Below are positions 62,107 through 64,000 of a stretch of DNA of 64,000 bases, piece by piece. Every line of letters begins with the position of its first letter. Position 1 is the stretch's first letter. Location: NCBI GenBank assembly GCA_029778535.1, contig JAKOQB010000005.1, positions 62,001 through 126,000 of the forward strand, given 5' to 3'. A model generated the notes under the pieces. The model did not search any database, was not told the origin of the DNA, and saw only the letters and a list, made by a program, of their open reading frames with translations. The position numbers and the translations under genes are program-made. The DNA comes from Pseudomonadota bacterium (GTDB taxonomy: Bacteria; Pseudomonadota; Gammaproteobacteria; Burkholderiales; Burkholderiaceae_F).

Positions 62107-63654
62107 TTGAACCTCCTCCGCGCCGCCGCCACGATCTCGAGCCTGACGCTGCTGTCGCGCGTCACGGGCCTCGCGCGCGACCTGCTGATCTCGCGCATCT
62201 TCGGCGCGTCGGCCGAGACCGATGCGTTCAACGTCGCGTTCCGCCTGCCGAATCTGCTGCGGCGATTGTTCGCCGAAGGGGCGTTCCAGCAGGCCTTCGT
62301 GCCGATGCTGGCCGACGCGCGCCGCAGCCGCGGCGACGAGGGCATGCGCACGCTGGTCGATCACGTCGCCTCGGCGCTGTTCTGGACGCTGCTCGCGGTG
62401 TCGGCGCTCGGCGTGGCGCTGGCGCCGGTGCTGGTGTGGATGATCGCGTCGGGGCTGGCGGCCAACCCGGCGGCGTTCGATCTGGCGACGGTGATGACGC
62501 GCTGGATGTTCCCGTACATCCTGTTCATGTCGCTGGTGGCGCTGGCCGCGGGCGTGCTGAACACGCTGCACCGCTTCGCGATCCCCGCCGTCACCCCGAT
62601 CCTGCTGAACCTGTCGTTCATCGCCTGCGCGCTGCTGCTGACGCCGTACCTCGCGCGGCCGATCATGGCGCTCGCGTTCGCGGTCGTGGCGGGAGGCGTG
62701 CTGCAACTCGGGCTGCAGGCGGTGGCACTGCACCGGCTCGGCGTGTTGCCGCGTATCGGCGGACTGGGCGCCGCGCTCAACGATCCCGGCGTACGGCGCA
62801 TCCTGCGCCTGATGTTGCCGGCGCTGTTCGCGGTGTCGGTCGCGCAGCTGTCGATCATCATCAACACCAACATCGCCTCGCATCTGGCGAGCGGCAGCGT
62901 GACTTGGCTCGCATTCGCCGACCGGCTGATGGAGTTTCCGACCGCGCTGCTCGGCGTCGCGCTCGGCACCGTTCTGCTGCCGACGCTGTCGAAGGCCGGC
63001 GCCGAGGGCCGCAGCGACGACTACAGCCGGCTGCTCGACTGGGGCCTGCGGCTCACCTGCCTGATCGCACTGCCGGCCGCGCTGGGCCTGGGCCTGCTGG
63101 CGGACGGTCTGGTCGCGGTGCTGTTCCAGGGCGGCAAGTTCAGCGCGCACGACGTGGCGCAGACCGCGCAGGCGCTGATGGGCTACGCGGTCGGGCTGCT
63201 GGGCCTGATCGCGGTCAAGATCCTTGCGCCCGGCTTCTATGCGCAGCAGGACGTGAAGACACCGGTGAAGATCGCCGTGCTGTCGCTGCTGGCGACGCAG
63301 GCGTCCAACCTGGTGCTGGTGCCGCTGCTGGCGCACGCCGGGCTCGCGCTGTCGGTCGGGATCGGCGCGCTGGTCAACGCGGCGCTGCTGTTCAACGGCC
63401 TGCGCCGCCGCAGGACGTACGTGCCGCAGCCGGGTTGGCTCGGATTCTCGCTGCGGCTTGCCGTTGCGCTCGTGGCGCTGGCGGTGCTGCTGTGGTTCGC
63501 CGCGCATCGCATCGACTGGACCGGCATGCAATCGGAATGGGTCACGCGCGCGCTCGCGCTCGGCGGCGTGATCGCGGCGGCGCTGGCGCTGTATTTCGGC
63601 TTGCTGTGGCTGCTCGGCTTCCGGCTGCGCGATTTCTCGCTGCGCGCCCGATGA
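62107..63654 (+). CDS. murJ: Lipid II flippase MurJ
   Basis: A 515-residue polytopic MOP-superfamily flippase with about 14 hydrophobic segments that moves lipid II across the inner membrane for peptidoglycan synthesis. It begins NLLRAAATISSLTLLSRVTGLARDLLISRIFGA, with ETDAFNVAFRLPNLLRRLFAEGAFQQAFVP, a MurJ signature. The first in-frame start is a TTG, since no ATG precedes the conserved N-terminus. Its stop overlaps the SirB1-like gene start by four bases. It is divergent from rpsT. Confidence 0.96.
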   Translation: MNLLRAAATISSLTLLSRVTGLARDLLISRIFGASAETDAFNVAFRLPNLLRRLFAEGAFQQAFVPMLADARRSRGDEGMRTLVDHVASALFWTLLAVSALGVALAPVLVWMIASGLAANPAAFDLATVMTRWMFPYILFMSLVALAAGVLNTLHRFAIPAVTPILLNLSFIACALLLTPYLARPIMALAFAVVAGGVLQLGLQAVALHRLGVLPRIGGLGAALNDPGVRRILRLMLPALFAVSVAQLSIIINTNIASHLASGSVTWLAFADRLMEFPTALLGVALGTVLLPTLSKAGAEGRSDDYSRLLDWGLRLTCLIALPAALGLGLLADGLVAVLFQGGKFSAHDVAQTAQALMGYAVGLLGLIAVKILAPGFYAQQDVKTPVKIAVLSLLATQASNLVLVPLLAHAGLALSVGIGALVNAALLFNGLRRRRTYVPQPGWLGFSLRLAVALVALAVLLWFAAHRIDWTGMQSEWVTRALALGGVIAAALALYFGLLWLLGFRLRDFSLRAR

Positions 63655-64000
63655 ACGCGTTCGAGACATTCGCCGCGCTGATCGCGCCGCGCCGCGAGGG
63701 GACGCTGCCGCTGCTGACGGCGTTGGCCTGGCTGCCGCGCTATGCGGATGCGGGCTTCGATCCCGATGCGGTGATCGCCTGCGTGCAGCGCTGGCGCGAG
63801 CTGCTGCGCGAACGCGTCGCGGCGGACACGTCGACGCTGAACCGCCTGCGGCTGCTGAACCATTTCTTCTTCGACAAGCTCGGCTTTCACGGCGACCCTG
63901 ACGCGTACGACTCGGCGCAGGCGAGCTACCTGTACCGCGTGCTCGAGCAGCGCCGCGGCATGCCGATCTCGCTCGCGGTTCTTTACGCCGAGATCGGCCG
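63651..64000 (+). CDS. SirB1-family protein (partial, C-terminus outside window)
   Basis: The visible 116 residues (MNAFETFAALIAPRREGTLPLL, then NRLRLLNHFFFDKLGFHGDPDAYDSAQASYLYRVLEQRRGMPISLAVLYAEI) match the transglutaminase-like N-terminal domain of SirB1-family proteins. In these proteins it is followed by TPR repeats. Its start overlaps the murJ stop (ATGA), so it is translationally coupled. The role is not established. Confidence 0.85.
   Translation, partial: MNAFETFAALIAPRREGTLPLLTALAWLPRYADAGFDPDAVIACVQRWRELLRERVAADTSTLNRLRLLNHFFFDKLGFHGDPDAYDSAQASYLYRVLEQRRGMPISLAVLYAEIG

Overview
The window is GC-rich chromosomal DNA, almost certainly from a betaproteobacterium, most likely of or near the order Burkholderiales. 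Evidence is the gene order murJ / rpsT / DUF3579 / arginine genes, the thrB-DUF2782 / polA neighbourhood, pilT-pilU, a Bug-type (TctC) binding protein, and leuS-lptE-holA. No rRNA, tRNA, CRISPR array, integrase or transposase gene was seen. Most of the window is core metabolism packed into short operons with 4-base ATGA start/stop overlaps.

Layout. 1-2748 (-): glycerol-3-phosphate ABC uptake genes ugpB-ugpA-ugpE (ugpE cut by the window edge). 2970-3830 (+): ubiA. 3908-6340 (-): yggS, a helical-repeat protein and proC. 6440-9226 (+): pilT, pilU, glutathione peroxidase. 9227-17413 (-): leuS-lptE-holA-proA, an ArnT-like glycosyltransferase and an RlmL-type rRNA methyltransferase. 17453-20750 (-): the secreted pair DUF1800/DUF1501. 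20945-29057: uvrD (+), a membrane protein, thrB, DUF2782 and a LOG protein (-), polA (+). 29239-30981: an accessory islet with brnA, a frameshifted brnT, a small membrane protein behind an attC-like site, and a DUF2283 protein. 31027-33809 (-): a TldD/TldE-type protease pair. 33995-37801: dienelactone hydrolase, ZIP transporter, MarR regulator divergent from cytochrome P460, sulfurtransferase. 37811-43409: a decayed EamA transporter, a diheme peroxidase, a frameshifted Ldh-family dehydrogenase and a SuyAB-like lyase, with a divergent GntR regulator at 43521. 44324-48251 (+): inositol-phosphatase-like protein, then the isoprenoid block xseB-ispA-dxs. 48423-52585 (+): class-I amidotransferase, 1-Cys peroxiredoxin, Rieske-flavin oxidoreductase, murB. 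52604-61058 (-): argG, Bug protein, TPR-GGDEF protein, argF, argD, PLP decarboxylase. 61251-64000: DUF3579, rpsT, murJ and a partial SirB1-family gene.

The most unusual signal is repeat DNA that has become protein-coding. An 87-base palindromic element sits in frame inside polA. An inverted repeat supplies the start region and half of the signal peptide of lptE. A four-copy heptamer array is translated inside the editing domain of leuS. Relatives of the polA element, a second palindrome family and other heptamer arrays lie between genes elsewhere. Three other signals matter: three decayed genes within 29.5-42 kb (brnT, an EamA exporter and an Ldh-family dehydrogenase), a regulated MarR-P460 intergenic region, and a GntR-SuyAB-like cluster with a readable operator and promoter. 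All assignments come from reading the sequence and family knowledge; no search was run.
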